Positions 1 through 10,756 of a DNA stretch of 64,000 nucleotides are shown piece after piece (the stretch's first letter is position 1; each line of letters begins with the position of its first letter). The DNA is from Kiloniellaceae bacterium (lineage in GTDB: Bacteria; Pseudomonadota; Alphaproteobacteria; Kiloniellales; Kiloniellaceae). The notes under the pieces were generated by a model. It was given only the letters and a program-made list of their open reading frames with translations, searched no databases and had not been told where the DNA came from. The position numbers and the translations under genes were made by a program. The stretch lies in the NCBI GenBank assembly GCA_021776195.1, contig JAJFGK010000030.1, positions 1-64,000 of the forward strand, written 5' to 3'.

Positions 1-141
1 GGACTTTTGATCGCCCTCATTGTCGGCATGATCGTGGCAAAACGCGAAAAGGACGGCGAAGCCGCCCTGGTGGCCGGCCTTATCGCCGGGGCGATTGCCG
101 CTGGCCTGGTGATGGCCGCGGAACATTATTTGCTGGCCTGA
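1..141 (+). CDS. C-terminal end of a small membrane protein (5' truncated by window)
   Basis: The first reading frame is open from base 1 to a TGA at 139-141 and gives the last 46 residues of a protein. They read as a hydrophobic stretch, a short charged loop (AKREKDGE), then a second hydrophobic Ala/Gly-rich helix ending HYLLA. This is a two-helix hairpin typical of a small integral membrane protein. The start lies outside the window and the family is not recognised. Its last codons run into the region where the 3' acceptor strand of the converging tRNA-Cys gene should be. Confidence 0.6.
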   Translation, partial: GLLIALIVGMIVAKREKDGEAALVAGLIAGAIAAGLVMAAEHYLLA

Positions 142-208
142 CCGGACCGGATTTGAACCGGTGTACAAGGATTTGCAGTCCTCTGCGTAGCCACTCCGCC
201 ACCGCGCC
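138..208 (-). tRNA. tRNA-Cys (GCA), acceptor stem damaged
   Basis: On the minus strand the gene starts GGCGCGG at 208. It has a normal D arm, an anticodon arm with loop CTGCAAA (anticodon GCA, Cys) and a perfect T arm (ACCGG/CCGGT around TTCAAAT). The 3' acceptor strand reads CCGGTCA instead of the expected CCGCGCC. Only four of seven pairs form (1-72, 3-70 and 4-69 fail), and no CCA follows. The identity is clear; whether the molecule works is doubtful. It may be a gene whose 3' end was replaced by recombination, or a decayed copy. A good promoter lies upstream. Confidence 0.75.
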
Positions 209-265
209 TCGGTTCCCGGGTTTCCGCTCGAGAGACGAGCCGATCCCAAGCGCCGGAGCCCGGCT

Positions 266-294
266 GATATAGTCTTGTGCCGGTGGCGGGTCAA
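266..294 (-). promoter_or_regulatory. sigma70-type promoter of tRNA-Cys
   Basis: Read on the minus strand, TTGACC (289-294) and TATATC (266-271) are separated by exactly 17 bases and lie about 58 bases upstream of the tRNA 5' end. Both boxes are close to consensus and point at the tRNA, so the gene is probably still transcribed. Confidence 0.6.
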
Positions 295-315
295 GCAAAC
301 AGGGTCGCAGTTAGT

Positions 316-574
316 GGATAGAATCTAACATATGGTACCCCTACGATCGTGTATCCTGATTTCTCGGAAGGAGAGAACCCGCGGGCGATGCTCAAGCATC
401 GTCGAGAGGGCTCTCCGCGCTGGGAAGCCAGGATACACGACCCGCAGGGCGGCTTGCCGCGCTCATCGGCGGCGTTCCGCGAGGCTTGTGATGCTCGGCA
501 TCACGGCGCCTCACGCGCCTTGCCGAATGAACGCGGCAAGCCGTCGTAGGGATGCCGTATGTTAGATTCTATCC
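316..574 (+). repeat. 259-bp folded element: 31-bp terminal inverted repeat enclosing two hairpin arms
   Basis: The ends pair as a 31-bp stem, 316-346 with 544-574, with the first 17 bp perfect (GGATAGAATCTAACATA), one mismatch and two G.U pairs in the rest. Inside are two arms of similar length. Arm 1 is 348-365 with 422-439, starting with 11 perfect pairs, and contains ggagag/ctctcc and the hairpin cgatgct/agcatcg. Arm 2 is 450-461 with 532-543, 12 perfect pairs, and contains hairpins 488-504 and 505-519. The whole piece closes into a three-way junction. The G.U pairs fall in the plus-strand RNA. No convincing protein is encoded and no target-site duplication is visible. It could be a MITE-like non-autonomous element or a structured RNA. 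Confidence 0.8.
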
Positions 575-589
575 GCGAGGCCGAGTAGC

Positions 590-1384
590 GTGCCGCAATT
601 TTCATTTCGGGACCGGCAGGTCACCTACGGCGACGAGGGCGACGGGCCTCCGCTCCTTCTGATCCCGGGGCTGGCCGGACGCCAGTCCTTCTGGTCGGCG
701 CTCGCGCCGCGCCTGACCCCGGACTTTCGCATCCTGTCCTTCGATCACCCCGGCTGCGGCGAAAGCGACGCGCCCGACCGCGACCTATCGGTGGCGGACC
801 TGGCGGAACTGGCCGTCGCCCTGCTCGATCGGCTCGAGGTCGAAAGCGCCCGGGTGGTCGGCCACTCCATGGGCGGCGCCATCGCCCAGGTCCTGGCGCT
901 CGACCACCCCGCGCGGGTCTCGTCCCTGGTGCTGAGTTCGACCTGGGCCCGACGCGATGCCTATTTCGAGCGCTTCTTTGCCCAGCGCTGCGAGCTTCTG
1001 ACCAGCCTGGGCAAAGAGGCCTACGCAGCGGCCCAGACCCTCGCGGTCCTGCCGCCCGCCTACATCGCCGAAAAGCCCGAGGAAGCCGCGCGCTTCGAGC
1101 AGGCCGCCATCGCCGGGGCCGCGCCAGACCCTATCGTGCTGGCCCGGATCGCCGCGCTTCTGGCCTTCGACCGCAGCGCCGACCTGGCGCGGATCGGCCT
1201 TCCGACGCTGGTCTTCTCCTGCCGCGACGATCTGGTGGTGCCGCCGCACATGAGCCGGGTCCTGGCCCTACGGATCCCCGACGCGCTGCTCAACGAGATC
1301 CCCGCTGGCGGCCACTTCGCGCCGTTCATCGCGCCCGAGCCCTATCACGATGCGCTGGGCGAGTTCCTGACCGGGCAGGCCTGA
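590..1384 (+). CDS. alpha/beta hydrolase
   Basis: A 264-residue alpha/beta-hydrolase fold protein. The oxyanion-hole strand LLLIPGLAG is at about 22-30. The nucleophile elbow GHSMGG places Ser93, the acid is Asp213 or Asp214 in CRDDLVVP, and His242 is in GGHFAP. The complete triad and length fit small hydrolases of the RutD / 3-oxoadipate enol-lactonase group, but the substrate cannot be assigned. The start is a GTG with only a weak GAGGC-like site ahead. It begins 15 bases after the folded 316-574 element, so that element forms its 5' flank. No signal peptide, so cytoplasmic. Confidence 0.8.
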   Translation: MPQFSFRDRQVTYGDEGDGPPLLLIPGLAGRQSFWSALAPRLTPDFRILSFDHPGCGESDAPDRDLSVADLAELAVALLDRLEVESARVVGHSMGGAIAQVLALDHPARVSSLVLSSTWARRDAYFERFFAQRCELLTSLGKEAYAAAQTLAVLPPAYIAEKPEEAARFEQAAIAGAAPDPIVLARIAALLAFDRSADLARIGLPTLVFSCRDDLVVPPHMSRVLALRIPDALLNEIPAGGHFAPFIAPEPYHDALGEFLTGQA

Positions 1385-1420
1385 CGCTCTCAGGCCCGCG
1401 CCCCGCCACGCCCACTCACG

Positions 1421-2968
1421 TCACTCCCACTCAATCGTCCCTGGGGGCTTCGAGGTCACGTCGTAGACCACCCGGTTGATGCCGCGCACCTCGTTGATGA
1501 TGCGGGTCGCGGTGGCGGCCAAAAAGGCATGCTCGAAGGGGTAGCTCTCCGCCGTCATGCCGTCGGTCGAGGTCACGGCGCGCAGGGCGCAGACCTGGTC
1601 GTAAGAGCGCGCGTCGCCCATGACGCCCACGGTGCGGACCGGCAGCAGCACCGCGAAGGCCTGCCAGATCTCGTCGTAGAGCCCGGCCTTGCGGATCTCC
1701 TCCAGGTAGATGGCGTCGGCCTTGCGCAGGATGTCGGCCTTCGCGGCGGTCACCGCGCCGGGCATGCGGATCGCCAGGCCGGGGCCGGGAAAGGGGTGCC
1801 GCCCGACCATGGTCTCGGGCAGGCCGAGCTCGCGGCCGAGGACGCGTACCTCGTCCTTGAAGAGCTCGCGCAGCGGCTCGACCAGCTGCATGCGCATGCG
1901 CTCGGGCAGGCCGCCGACGTTGTGGTGCGACTTGATGGTGACCGAGGGCCCGCCGGTGAAGGAGACCGATTCGATGACATCCGGATAGAGCGTGCCCTGG
2001 GCCAGGAAGTCGGCCCCACCGAGCTTGGCCGCCTCCTCCTCGAAGACGTCGATGAAGGTGCCGCCGATGATCTTGCGCTTCTGCTCCGGGTCTTCCAGGT
2101 CGGTCAGCTTGCCGAGGAAGAGGTCGCTGGCGTCGCGGTGCACCAGGGGAATGTTGTAGTGGTCGCGAAAGACCCGCACCACCTCGTCGGCCTCGCCGGC
2201 GCGCAGCAGGCCGTGATCGACGAAGATGCAGGAGAGCTGCGCCCCGACGGCGTCATGGATCAGCGCCGCGGCCACCGCCGAATCGACACCGCCCGACAGG
2301 CCGCAGATGACCCGCCCCTGGCCGACCTGGGCGCGGATCCGGGCGATGGCCTCCTCGCGAAAGCGCGCCATGGTCCAGTCGCCGCTGCAGCCGGCCACCC
2401 GATGGGTGAAGTTGCGGATCAGCTGGGCGCCTTCCAGGGTGTGGACCACCTCCGGGTGGAACATCACGCCGTAGCGCTTGTGCAGGTCGTCGGCGATCAC
2501 GCCGCAGGGCGCGCCGTCGCTCTGCGCCACCACCCGGAAGCCCTCGGGCAGGCGCACCACGCGGTCGCCGTGGCTCATCCAGACCTGGTGCTTCTCGCCC
2601 ACCGACCAGAGGCCCGCGAAGAGCGCGCAGTCGTCGATCACCTCCAGGTCGGCGCGGCCGAACTCGTGGTGGTCGGAGGTCTCGACCTCGCCGCCGAGCT
2701 GGGCGCAGAGGGTCTGCTGGCCGTAGCAGATGCCGAGCAGCGGCAGGTCCGAGGAAAAGGCGAGCTCCGGCGCGCGCGGCGTGTCCTGGCCCAGGACCGA
2801 GGCCGGGCCGCCGGAAAAGATGATCGCCTTGGGATCGAATTCCCGGATCTTCTCTTCGCTCACATTGAAGGGGAAAATCTCGCAGTAGACCCCCGATTCC
2901 CGGACCCGCCGGGCAATCAATTGGGTGACCTGGGAGCCAAAATCGAGGATCAGAATCCGGTCTGTCAT
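1421..2968 (-). CDS. guaA: GMP synthase (glutamine-hydrolysing)
   Basis: Converts XMP to GMP using glutamine and ATP, the last step of guanine nucleotide synthesis. The 515-residue protein has a class-I glutamine amidotransferase domain (nucleophile Cys81 in GICYGQQ, with His171 and Glu173 in FHPEV) and an ATP-pyrophosphatase loop SGGVDS at 225-230. It ends with the conserved dimerisation tail KPPGTIEWE. The start is set at [13 protein letters not shown] because the reading frame upstream lacks family similarity; the length then matches the family. It lies downstream of guaB in the same direction, separated by rsmB and two acetyltransferase genes. Confidence 0.97.
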   Translation of the reverse strand: MTDRILILDFGSQVTQLIARRVRESGVYCEIFPFNVSEEKIREFDPKAIIFSGGPASVLGQDTPRAPELAFSSDLPLLGICYGQQTLCAQLGGEVETSDHHEFGRADLEVIDDCALFAGLWSVGEKHQVWMSHGDRVVRLPEGFRVVAQSDGAPCGVIADDLHKRYGVMFHPEVVHTLEGAQLIRNFTHRVAGCSGDWTMARFREEAIARIRAQVGQGRVICGLSGGVDSAVAAALIHDAVGAQLSCIFVDHGLLRAGEADEVVRVFRDHYNIPLVHRDASDLFLGKLTDLEDPEQKRKIIGGTFIDVFEEEAAKLGGADFLAQGTLYPDVIESVSFTGGPSVTIKSHHNVGGLPERMRMQLVEPLRELFKDEVRVLGRELGLPETMVGRHPFPGPGLAIRMPGAVTAAKADILRKADAIYLEEIRKAGLYDEIWQAFAVLLPVRTVGVMGDARSYDQVCALRAVTSTDGMTAESYPFEHAFLAATATRIINEVRGINRVVYDVTSKPPGTIEWE

Positions 2969-3021
2969 AGCCCGGTTCCTATAGAGAGGCCGCGAGGCTC
3001 TGTCCAGCCGCGAAGACGCGG

Positions 3022-3513
3022 TTACAGCGCTTTGCGCATTTTCACGCAAGGCATGGCCAGGCTCCCGGCCGCGCGCTCGAGCATATGGGTGCCACGCTCG
3101 ACAATTTCATAGCCCTGGGCATGGTAGAAGGTCTCGGCATTGAGCGACGCATCGAGCCAGAGGGACGCCAACCCCCGGTCGCGCGCCAGGGCCTCGATCC
3201 GCGCCACCAGAGCGCGGCCGATCCCCTGACGGGCGGCATCGGGGTCGACATAGCAGGCCCGCAGCTCTTTGCTCTCGGGGGCGAGTTCCGCGAAGCCGAC
3301 AAGGCGACCGTCGCTTACCGCGACGATCCGGGTGCAGGACGCGTGGCTTTGCCGGAACCCCTCGATCCAATCCTCGTCCGGGTCCAGCGGGGCCCAGGCG
3401 CGCAGGACAACGGAAGGGTAATGCCCGACCGCCAGCCCATGAACGGCCCGCGCGTGCAGCCGGGCCAGGGCAGCCGCATCCTCTACCAGGGCGGGACGTA
3501 TCGAGAGGGCCAT
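3022..3513 (-). CDS. GNAT-family N-acetyltransferase
   Basis: A 163-residue protein with the GNAT core: the strand [17 protein letters not shown] followed by [15 protein letters not shown], which is the acetyl-CoA pyrophosphate loop (R-Q-G-I-G-R-A), and the later strand [19 protein letters not shown] typical of motif B. The substrate is unknown. It lies 48 bases downstream of a second GNAT gene and just upstream of guaA on the same strand, so it is probably cotranscribed with the gua block. Confidence 0.85.
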   Translation of the reverse strand: MALSIRPALVEDAAALARLHARAVHGLAVGHYPSVVLRAWAPLDPDEDWIEGFRQSHASCTRIVAVSDGRLVGFAELAPESKELRACYVDPDAARQGIGRALVARIEALARDRGLASLWLDASLNAETFYHAQGYEIVERGTHMLERAAGSLAMPCVKMRKAL

Positions 3514-3561
3514 CGCGGGACTATAGCGGGAGGCGCGGCCTTTGCGCAGGATCCCTGCGGG

Positions 3562-4098
3562 TTAACCCTGTGCCCGGCGCCAGGCCTGCAGGTCGGGCCA
3601 GCCGTAGGCGGTTTCCTCCAGTTCGGTGCCCTCGAAGGCTTCCTTGCGCCGCGCCGCGAAGCCGCCACCCATGGCCTGGTAGAAGAAGCGCGCCGGGTTC
3701 TGCGACAGCACCCAGACCAGGGCCGAGTCGGCCTGGTCCTCCATCAGCGCGACCAGGCCGCGGCCCAGCAGGGCGCGGCCGAGACCCCGGTTCTGCCAGT
3801 CGGTGGCCACATAGAGCGCATAGATCTCGCCACTGTAGGGCAGTTGACCGCGGTTGGGTCCGGCGCTGACGAAGCCCAAGACCTGATCGCCCCGGCTCAA
3901 GACGAAGGTCCGCGCCCGGTTGGCGGTCAAGGTGATCGAGCGCGCCCAGTCGATCGCCCGGTCCGAGACCGAGAGCCGGGCCAGGGTGGCGTCCGGGATC
4001 ATCCCGCCATAGGTTCCCTGCCAGGTCTCAACCTGGACCATCGCAATGCCCAGGGCATCTTCGGCGGTGGCTTCGCGCATCTCGATGACGGTCGTCAT
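3562..4098 (-). CDS. GNAT-family N-acetyltransferase
   Basis: A 178-residue GNAT protein. It starts with the usual IEMREATAEDALGIA strand and helix, carries the acetyl-CoA loop QNRGLGRALL, and has VWVLSQNPARFFYQAMGG as motif B. Its ATG overlaps the stop of rsmB by 4 bases (ATGA), which points to translational coupling. It is not closely similar to the next GNAT gene downstream, so this is not an obvious recent duplication. The substrate cannot be predicted. Confidence 0.85.
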   Translation of the reverse strand: MTTVIEMREATAEDALGIAMVQVETWQGTYGGMIPDATLARLSVSDRAIDWARSITLTANRARTFVLSRGDQVLGFVSAGPNRGQLPYSGEIYALYVATDWQNRGLGRALLGRGLVALMEDQADSALVWVLSQNPARFFYQAMGGGFAARRKEAFEGTELEETAYGWPDLQAWRRAQG

Positions 4099-5402
4099 AC
4101 CGTGGCCTCCCGCTGCAGAACGGCGAGGTAGAAACCGTCGGTGCCATGACGGGCCGGGGTCAAGAGAAAACTGCGCGCGGCCGGATCGAAGGGCGCGTCG
4201 CCGCCGATGGTCTCGGCCCAGAGCGGCACCAGGGAAACCGCCGCGAAGTCGGGCCGCCGGGCCAGAAAGGCGTCCAGCTGTTCGCCGTTTTCCGCCGGCA
4301 GGAACGAACAGGTCGCATAGATCAGCCGGCCGCCCGGCCGCACCAGATCGGCGGCCTCGTCCAACAGTCGGGCCTGGCTGCGCTGGAGACCTTGCAGGGC
4401 GGCCTGGGTCAGGCGCCAGCGCGCGTCCACGCTGCGCCGCCAGCGTCCGCTGCCCGAACAGGGCGCATCGATCAGCACCCGGTCGAAGGGACCCGCCGCG
4501 GCCAGGTCGGCGCGCGCGGTCACCAGGCTGTCGATGGCGACCCCGGCGCGCTCGAGGCGGGCATGGGACCGGCGCAGCCGCTTGGGGTCGCTATCGTACA
4601 TGACCAGGCGTCCCTGGTTGCCCATGGCGGCGGCCAGGGCCAGGGCCTTGCCCCCGGCGCCGGCGCAGAAATCCAGCACGGTCATGCCGGGCCGCGCATC
4701 GCATAGCAGGGCGGCGAGCTGCGAGGACTCGTCCTGGACCTCGACCAGGCCGGCGCGGTAGGCCGCGGTCGCCTCCACCGCCCGTGTCCGGCCGACCACG
4801 CGCAGCCCGAGCGGCGCCAGGGCGCAGTCCTCGGTCTCTATGCCAGCCTCGGCCAGACGGGCCCGGACCTCATCGCGGGTCGCCTTCAGGCCGTTGACCC
4901 GCAGGTCGAGGGGCGCCGGCCGCAGCAGCGCGGCCAGCTCGTCGCGCCAGGCCGATCCGAAGGCCGCCTGAAGGCGCGGCAGCAACCATTCGGGGCACTC
5001 GTAGCGCACCCAGTCTTCCAGATCCGACTCCTCGTCCGGCTGCCTCGCCAGCGCGGCGAGCAATGCCTCCTCCTCGCCGCGCAAGGCACCCGGCCCGTAG
5101 GGTTGCTCGGCGAAGAGCGCCGGAAGGTCGGCCGGCGCATGGGTCTGTCCCACGATCAGATGGGTGAGGAGCAGCGCCCGGGCAGAGCTTGGATCGCCGT
5201 CCGTCCCCTTGATGCGCGCTTCCAGCCGGGCCCGGTGGCGCAGCAGGTCGAAGACCAGATCGGCGATAAAGCGGCGATCCTTGGAGCCGATAAAGCGGCG
5301 CGCCCGACAATAGGCGGTGACCGCGGTTTCGGCGGCGCTATCGCCCGCCGCGATGCTCTCCAGTATCTCGATCGCCGCCGCCAGGCGCGCGCCGGGTCTC
5401 AT
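4095..5402 (-). CDS. rsmB: RsmB-like 16S rRNA (cytosine-C5) methyltransferase
   Basis: Methylates a cytosine of 16S rRNA (C967 in the E. coli enzyme) with SAM. The 435-residue protein has an N-terminal NusB-like helical domain (about 1-135) and a Rossmann methyltransferase domain with SAM motif DFCAGAGGK (244-252). The two family cysteines are Cys315 in DAPCSGSG and Cys365 in YATCSF. The NusB-like part and both cysteines are intact, as expected for RsmB rather than RsmF. It follows guaB by 36 bases on the minus strand and overlaps the next GNAT gene by 4 bases. Confidence 0.9.
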   Translation of the reverse strand: MRPGARLAAAIEILESIAAGDSAAETAVTAYCRARRFIGSKDRRFIADLVFDLLRHRARLEARIKGTDGDPSSARALLLTHLIVGQTHAPADLPALFAEQPYGPGALRGEEEALLAALARQPDEESDLEDWVRYECPEWLLPRLQAAFGSAWRDELAALLRPAPLDLRVNGLKATRDEVRARLAEAGIETEDCALAPLGLRVVGRTRAVEATAAYRAGLVEVQDESSQLAALLCDARPGMTVLDFCAGAGGKALALAAAMGNQGRLVMYDSDPKRLRRSHARLERAGVAIDSLVTARADLAAAGPFDRVLIDAPCSGSGRWRRSVDARWRLTQAALQGLQRSQARLLDEAADLVRPGGRLIYATCSFLPAENGEQLDAFLARRPDFAAVSLVPLWAETIGGDAPFDPAARSFLLTPARHGTDGFYLAVLQREATV

Positions 5403-5438
5403 GATCCGGCTTTCATGGTCGGGGTTCCCTGGGGGAAC

Positions 5439-7772
<2,334 letters not shown>

Positions 7773-7776
<4 letters not shown>

Positions 7777-8939
7777 GCCCGACGATCCCTCAATCCGGCG
7801 GCGCTGTCGCTGTCATAGGGCTTGGGCCGTAGGCCGCGCTCGAGCTGCAGCAGGATGCCTTCACGCAGGCCGCGGTCGGCGACCCGCAGCCGGGGCGCCG
7901 GCCAGACCTGGAGCAGTCCCTCCAGAATGGCACAGCCGGCGATCACCAGATCGGCGCGATCGCCGCCGATGCAGGCATTGGCGCGGCGGGCCTCGAGCGA
8001 CATGGCCGATATCTCGCCGTTCAAGCGCAGGATCTCCTGGAGCGTCAGGTATTGGCCATCGACCCGGTTGCGGTCGTAACGCGGCAACTGCAGCGACAGG
8101 CCGGCCAAGGTGGTAACGGTGCCGGAGGTTCCGATCATCTGAAACGCGCCCGACACCAGGGAGCGCGACAGATCGTGCCGGCGGTCGAAGGCCGCCGCGG
8201 CTTCCCGGCTTTCTTCGACCATGGCGCGATAGGTCACCGGCGCGACCTCGCCGCCGCCATAGCGTTCGGCGAAGCTCACCACGCCGATGGGCAAGGAGCA
8301 CCAGTCGCGCACCGCGACCCGGCGCCGGGCCACACCGGCGGCGGTCACACCGGGGGCGGCCACGCCTTGGGGCGCGCCGCTCTCCACCTTGACCCAGGAT
8401 ATTTCGGTCGAACCGCCGCCGATGTCGAAGATCAGCACGTCGCTCTTGCCGGGCTCGATCAGGGGCGCGCAGCCGTCCGCGGCCAAGCGGACCTCCTCGA
8501 TCTCCGGGATGACCTCCAGGGCGATGCCGGTCTGCTGGGCCACCTGGCCGACGAAGGCCGCGCTGTTCGATCCCTGGCGGCAGGCCTCGGTCGCCACGGC
8601 ACGCAGATGCTCGGCCCCGCGGCGGTGCAGCTTTTCGGCACAGACCTGCAACGCATCCATGCAGCGCGCCATGGCCGCCTCGCTCAGCCGATCGGCATGG
8701 GCCAGGCCTTCGCCGAGCCGGACGATGCGCGAAAAGGCGTCGATGACCTTGAAACCCTGGGGCTCCAAACGGGCGACCAGCAGGCGGCAGTTGTTGGTGC
8801 CCAGATCGATGGCCCCGACCACCGGCCAGCCGGTCCCATGGGGCCGCCCGACCCGCCTGGTCCATCGATAGCTCTCGACCCCGGACACCTGTCGGTCCCT
8901 CCCTGTCACCCCGATTTCGGCGAACCGACCGCCGGCCAT
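7773..8939 (-). CDS. ppx: Ppx/GppA-family exopolyphosphatase / pppGpp phosphohydrolase
   Basis: An actin-fold phosphatase that cleaves terminal phosphate from polyphosphate and/or pppGpp. The 388-residue protein carries the phosphate-1 loop [19 protein letters not shown], a phosphate-2 loop [12 protein letters not shown], the adenosine-like motif [14 protein letters not shown], and the family tail [10 protein letters not shown]. The start was chosen at [10 protein letters not shown] because AAGAGGAAC lies seven bases ahead; an in-frame TTG or ATG further upstream is possible. A two-base-overlap style ATGA junction with rlmE is conserved in this class. Ppx and GppA activities cannot be told apart here. 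Confidence 0.88.
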
Positions 8940-9085
8940 CGCCCGTTCCTCTTGCCCGATCATAGCCGCAAGACCCGACCCGAAGCCAGCCCGGGCCATA
9001 TCCCAGGGACCGAGCCAGCGGAGTCGGACCGGGAATTTGTCATCCGGTCCCGCGGGGACAAGTGGCACGGTCGCGGCAAAAGCAG

Positions 9086-9114
9086 TTGAAGTCGCAGGCC
9101 TGCCGGACTAAATA
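9086..9114 (+). promoter_or_regulatory. promoter of tRNA-Gln
   Basis: TTGAAG (9086-9091) and TAAATA (9109-9114) are spaced by 17 bases and lie 55 bases upstream of the tRNA 5' end, the usual layout for a sigma70 tRNA promoter. Confidence 0.6.
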
Positions 9115-9169
9115 CGGGGACGCTATCGGTGGTCCGCTCTTTTTGCATGCCCAGTTGCGCGGCCTCCGC

Positions 9170-9243
9170 TGGGGCATAGTTCAATGGTAGAACACTCGGC
9201 TCTGACCCGAGCAATCTTGGTTCGAATCCAGGTGCCCCAGCCA
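9170..9243 (+). tRNA. tRNA-Gln (CTG), CCA encoded
   Basis: A complete cloverleaf: acceptor TGGGGCA pairs fully with TGCCCCA, the D arm is normal, the anticodon stem CTCGG/CCGAG has loop CTCTGAC (anticodon CTG), the T arm contains GGTTCGAATCC, and the discriminator G is followed by an encoded CCA (9241-9243). The T1-A72 first pair agrees with glutamine tRNAs. Confidence 0.96.
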
Positions 9244-9524
9244 AAATTTCCCCGATGACTCAAGGTTTTGCAAAGTAAGCAGGGCGCACAAGCCGCCATG
9301 CCTATCGCACTTCGCGCCTCTGCGCCGCGTGCCGGGAGGCGACGCGAGCGAGGACCAGGGAGACGGTTCGGCCTCTCCTGACTTGACCGTCATCGATGGC
9401 TGAATAGGGCGAAAAGAGCCCGACACCGCGTAGCCGGAGTCTGGTTGATTCACACCCTTGGCCCGGTCTCGACTGGTGCGAAGGTCGTTTTCGTTGTCCT
9501 GGTGCCCCTCTTTCGAGTAGCTTG

Positions 9525-9848
9525 ATGATGACGCAATTTTCACTCACAGATCGTGTAATGTTCAAAAAAGAAGTTACGGTTGGGCAGGCAATTCGGGCGG
9601 CGAGACTGAACCGCGGATGGACCCGTGCCGATCTGGCCGGCCGCTTGGAATGCGATGTCGAAACCCTCGAGACCCTGGAAACCACGGCGGCCTACCCTCC
9701 CCTGGGACTGATTCTCCACATTGCCGCGATTTTCGATATGGATCCTTCACAGATCTATGGACAGCTCGGGACCGAGCCGAACGAGCACGTCGCGATCGAC
9801 CGGCTGTACGACCTCTATTGCGAAATGCAACAAAAGTCCGGTCCTTGA
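9525..9848 (+). CDS. small XRE-type helix-turn-helix regulator
   Basis: About 107 residues. Residues from TVGQAIRAARLNRGWTRADL to about 75 match the five-helix Xre/cro fold, with the recognition region DLAGRLECDVETLETLE. The C-terminal 35 residues (HVAIDRLYDLYCEMQQ) are helical and may dimerise. No ribosome-binding site is obvious; TTG 9522, ATG 9525 or ATG 9528 are alternatives. It ends two bases before the next gene, so the two are very probably cotranscribed and may work together. Confidence 0.75.
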   Translation: MMTQFSLTDRVMFKKEVTVGQAIRAARLNRGWTRADLAGRLECDVETLETLETTAAYPPLGLILHIAAIFDMDPSQIYGQLGTEPNEHVAIDRLYDLYCEMQQKSGP

Positions 9849-9850
9849 CC

Positions 9851-10756
9851 ATGTCCGCCTTTTGCTCCCTCGATGCCGGCATTCCCGACTGCGCGCTGAC
9901 CTGGATCGATCGCGATGGCAGCGCGTTTAGCGTTGCCGACGAGACGACGTCGAGCCAGCCCAATTGGCCCTTTATCGGTTTCGTTGCCGACTATGTCTTC
10001 AATGAAATGGGCATGGTTCGGATTCGCCGCCATAGAGGCGATGCCGAGATTTCCTGGGACATTGACTGCGTCTCGCCGGAAGCACTGGGCCGGTGCAAGG
10101 ACCTTCTGCGCGGCTCGACCGGCACCCCGCTTCACATCGTCCTGCAGTTCTTCAAGTCCGGATGGGTCACCGAGCGACCGCGCAGCCGCGATGAAGCCCT
10201 GGCGCAGATTGACGCGATTCAAGCCTTTGCCGGCGTACGCCTGGCCCATACGGCGTCGTTCTTGACCCGCGAACTGGCGGAAGGGCGTTCGGGGAACTCC
10301 TGTGTCGCCCAGGCGCTCGAAGCCGCGGATAGTCCCTTTCGTCACGACCCCCGCTTGGATGACCACGCGCTCAGGTACTTTAAGGACAAAGAGGGGATCT
10401 TCCGGTTTCGCCATATCGGAGAGAAGACCCCCTACTACCTCCTGGCGGGACGCAAGAAGGCGGAGGAGGCCGTTGCCCAAGCTCTTCCCTTTGCGCTCGA
10501 TCCCGAGTTCGAGATCAAGGCAGCCACGAACTTCACCGATATCGTCAAGAACGGCCGGCCGGTCTATCAACACTGCGCGGCCGTCATGCGATTGAACAAC
10601 GGCCGTCGCTGGGTCACCTACGAGCGCGCCCTGGTACCCGACAGTGACGGTATTCTATGCTTCGTAAACGTGAGAGATGACCTCGCCAGCCGACTGCTGC
10701 CGATCGCACACCAAAGCCAAAGCTCGGATCGTTTTCTCCAGCTCGCGCCGGCCTAG
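9851..10756 (+). CDS. uncharacterised 301-aa protein, partner of the HTH gene
   Basis: Not recognised. The start ATG 9851 lies two bases after the stop of the HTH regulator. The protein is soluble with no signal peptide or membrane segment. It has alternating strands and helices; the segments GSAFSVADETT and about 180-290, ending in YERALVPDSDGILCFVNV, look like PAS-type sensor strands, but this is only an impression. Its last 102 bases overlap, tail to tail, the last 34 codons of the gene on the other strand. A sensory partner of the regulator would fit the context. Confidence 0.6.
   Translation: MSAFCSLDAGIPDCALTWIDRDGSAFSVADETTSSQPNWPFIGFVADYVFNEMGMVRIRRHRGDAEISWDIDCVSPEALGRCKDLLRGSTGTPLHIVLQFFKSGWVTERPRSRDEALAQIDAIQAFAGVRLAHTASFLTRELAEGRSGNSCVAQALEAADSPFRHDPRLDDHALRYFKDKEGIFRFRHIGEKTPYYLLAGRKKAEEAVAQALPFALDPEFEIKAATNFTDIVKNGRPVYQHCAAVMRLNNGRRWVTYERALVPDSDGILCFVNVRDDLASRLLPIAHQSQSSDRFLQLAPA

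Noticed and set aside
2969..3049. 27-residue N-terminal extension of guaA
   Set aside because: [13 protein letters not shown] fits the family start; the extension has no homology and lies in the gene gap.
1529..3112. 527-codon frame antisense to guaA
   Set aside because: Shadow of the guaA codon pattern in GC-rich DNA; residues are Gly/Asp/Val/His-rich and match no fold.
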